The notes under the pieces: generated by a model
Seen by the model: the letters and a program-made list of their open reading frames with translations, nothing else
What the model was told of the DNA's origin: nothing
The model's database searches: none
From: Oscillospiraceae bacterium
GTDB taxonomy: Bacteria; Bacillota; Clostridia; Clostridiales; Clostridiaceae
NCBI GenBank assembly: GCA_009785875.1
Contig: WQUF01000200.1
Span: forward strand, 1-12,917
Direction of reading: 5' to 3'
DNA length: 12,917 nt
Shown here: piece after piece, positions 12,781 through 12,917 of the stretch
Numbering within the stretch: position 1 is the first letter of the stretch
Layout: each line of letters opens with the position of its first letter
Program-made: the position numbers and the translations under genes

Positions 12781-12917
12781 ATGATAAATGATATTTTTCA
12801 AAAGATATTAGTTTTATCTGTTGAAGGCAGCATTTTAGGATTGGTCGTATTCTTAATTGCTAAAATATTCAGAGATAAATTGCCTTCAAAAGCTAGATAC
12901 TTTATGTATATTTTAGT
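12781..12917 (+). CDS. BlaR1/MecR1-type M56 membrane protein, N-terminal part
   Basis: Only 45 full codons are present before the window ends. AAGGAGG (12764-12770) lies 10 nt before the ATG. The sequence has a first membrane helix (about 10-29, with LSVEGSILGLVVFLIAKIF) followed by RDKLPSKARYFMYIL, matching the start of M56 (BlaR1/MecR1) proteins: S(V/I)xGSI in helix 1, then a short basic loop with a conserved R-Y before helix 2. Full members are membrane metallopeptidases with an HExxH motif that inactivate a BlaI-type repressor when an external ligand is sensed. The catalytic part and any blaI-like partner lie outside the window. The identification rests on a short segment. Confidence 0.7.
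   Translation, partial: MINDIFQKILVLSVEGSILGLVVFLIAKIFRDKLPSKARYFMYIL

Overview
The window comes from a low-GC, AT-rich genome with strong AGGAGG-type ribosome binding sites, some TTG/GTG starts and sigma-A-type TTGACA/TATAAT promoters. This fits an anaerobic Firmicute of the Clostridia/Tissierellia kind; the genus cannot be resolved from the sequence alone. It is chromosomal-style DNA made of many short, separately controlled transcription units, with a small patch of decayed mobile-type sequence in the middle.

Layout. Positions 1-447 hold the tail of an unidentified plus-strand reading frame and an apparently gene-free stretch. Two minus-strand genes follow, probably one unit: a secreted protein of unknown function (1260-2291) and then a class I SAM-dependent methyltransferase (448-1227) closed by a hairpin terminator. 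Divergent from them is a cytoplasmic hypothetical protein (2530-3264). Next comes the best-supported regulatory unit of the window: a promoter, a NiCo (Ni2+/Co2+) riboswitch with a mutually exclusive intrinsic terminator, and a full-length P-type ATPase (3557-6103). A heptamer repeat and a strong hairpin separate it from a full-length DUF1846/UPF0371 protein (6235-7719).

Positions 7720-8740 are a decay zone. They hold a 102-bp element bounded by perfect 17-bp inverted repeats, a collapsed partial copy of a Rpn-type gene joined around a perfect 34-bp palindrome, and a 5'-truncated Rpn-type (PD-(D/E)XK transposase-like) gene. Downstream are two tandem, closely related short-chain dehydrogenases (8759-9538 and 9564-10343), then an ATPase_2/DUF234 protein with a C-terminal PD-(D/E)XK-like signature (10431-11828) and its terminator.

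The right end carries a lipoprotein-like gene (12006-12692) and the beginning of a BlaR1/MecR1-type M56 membrane protein (12781 to the window edge). Both promoters contain the same arrangement, TTGACA, 6 nt, then the dyad GACTAA-N4-TTAGTC, so the two genes are probably controlled by one repressor, plausibly of the BlaI/MecI family.

How the parts work together: the metal unit reads as a self-contained detox circuit in which Ni/Co binding to the leader RNA prevents termination and turns on an efflux ATPase. The right-end unit reads as an envelope-stress or antibiotic-sensing module in which a surface lipoprotein and a membrane sensor share an operator. The remaining genes have no clear functional link to each other.
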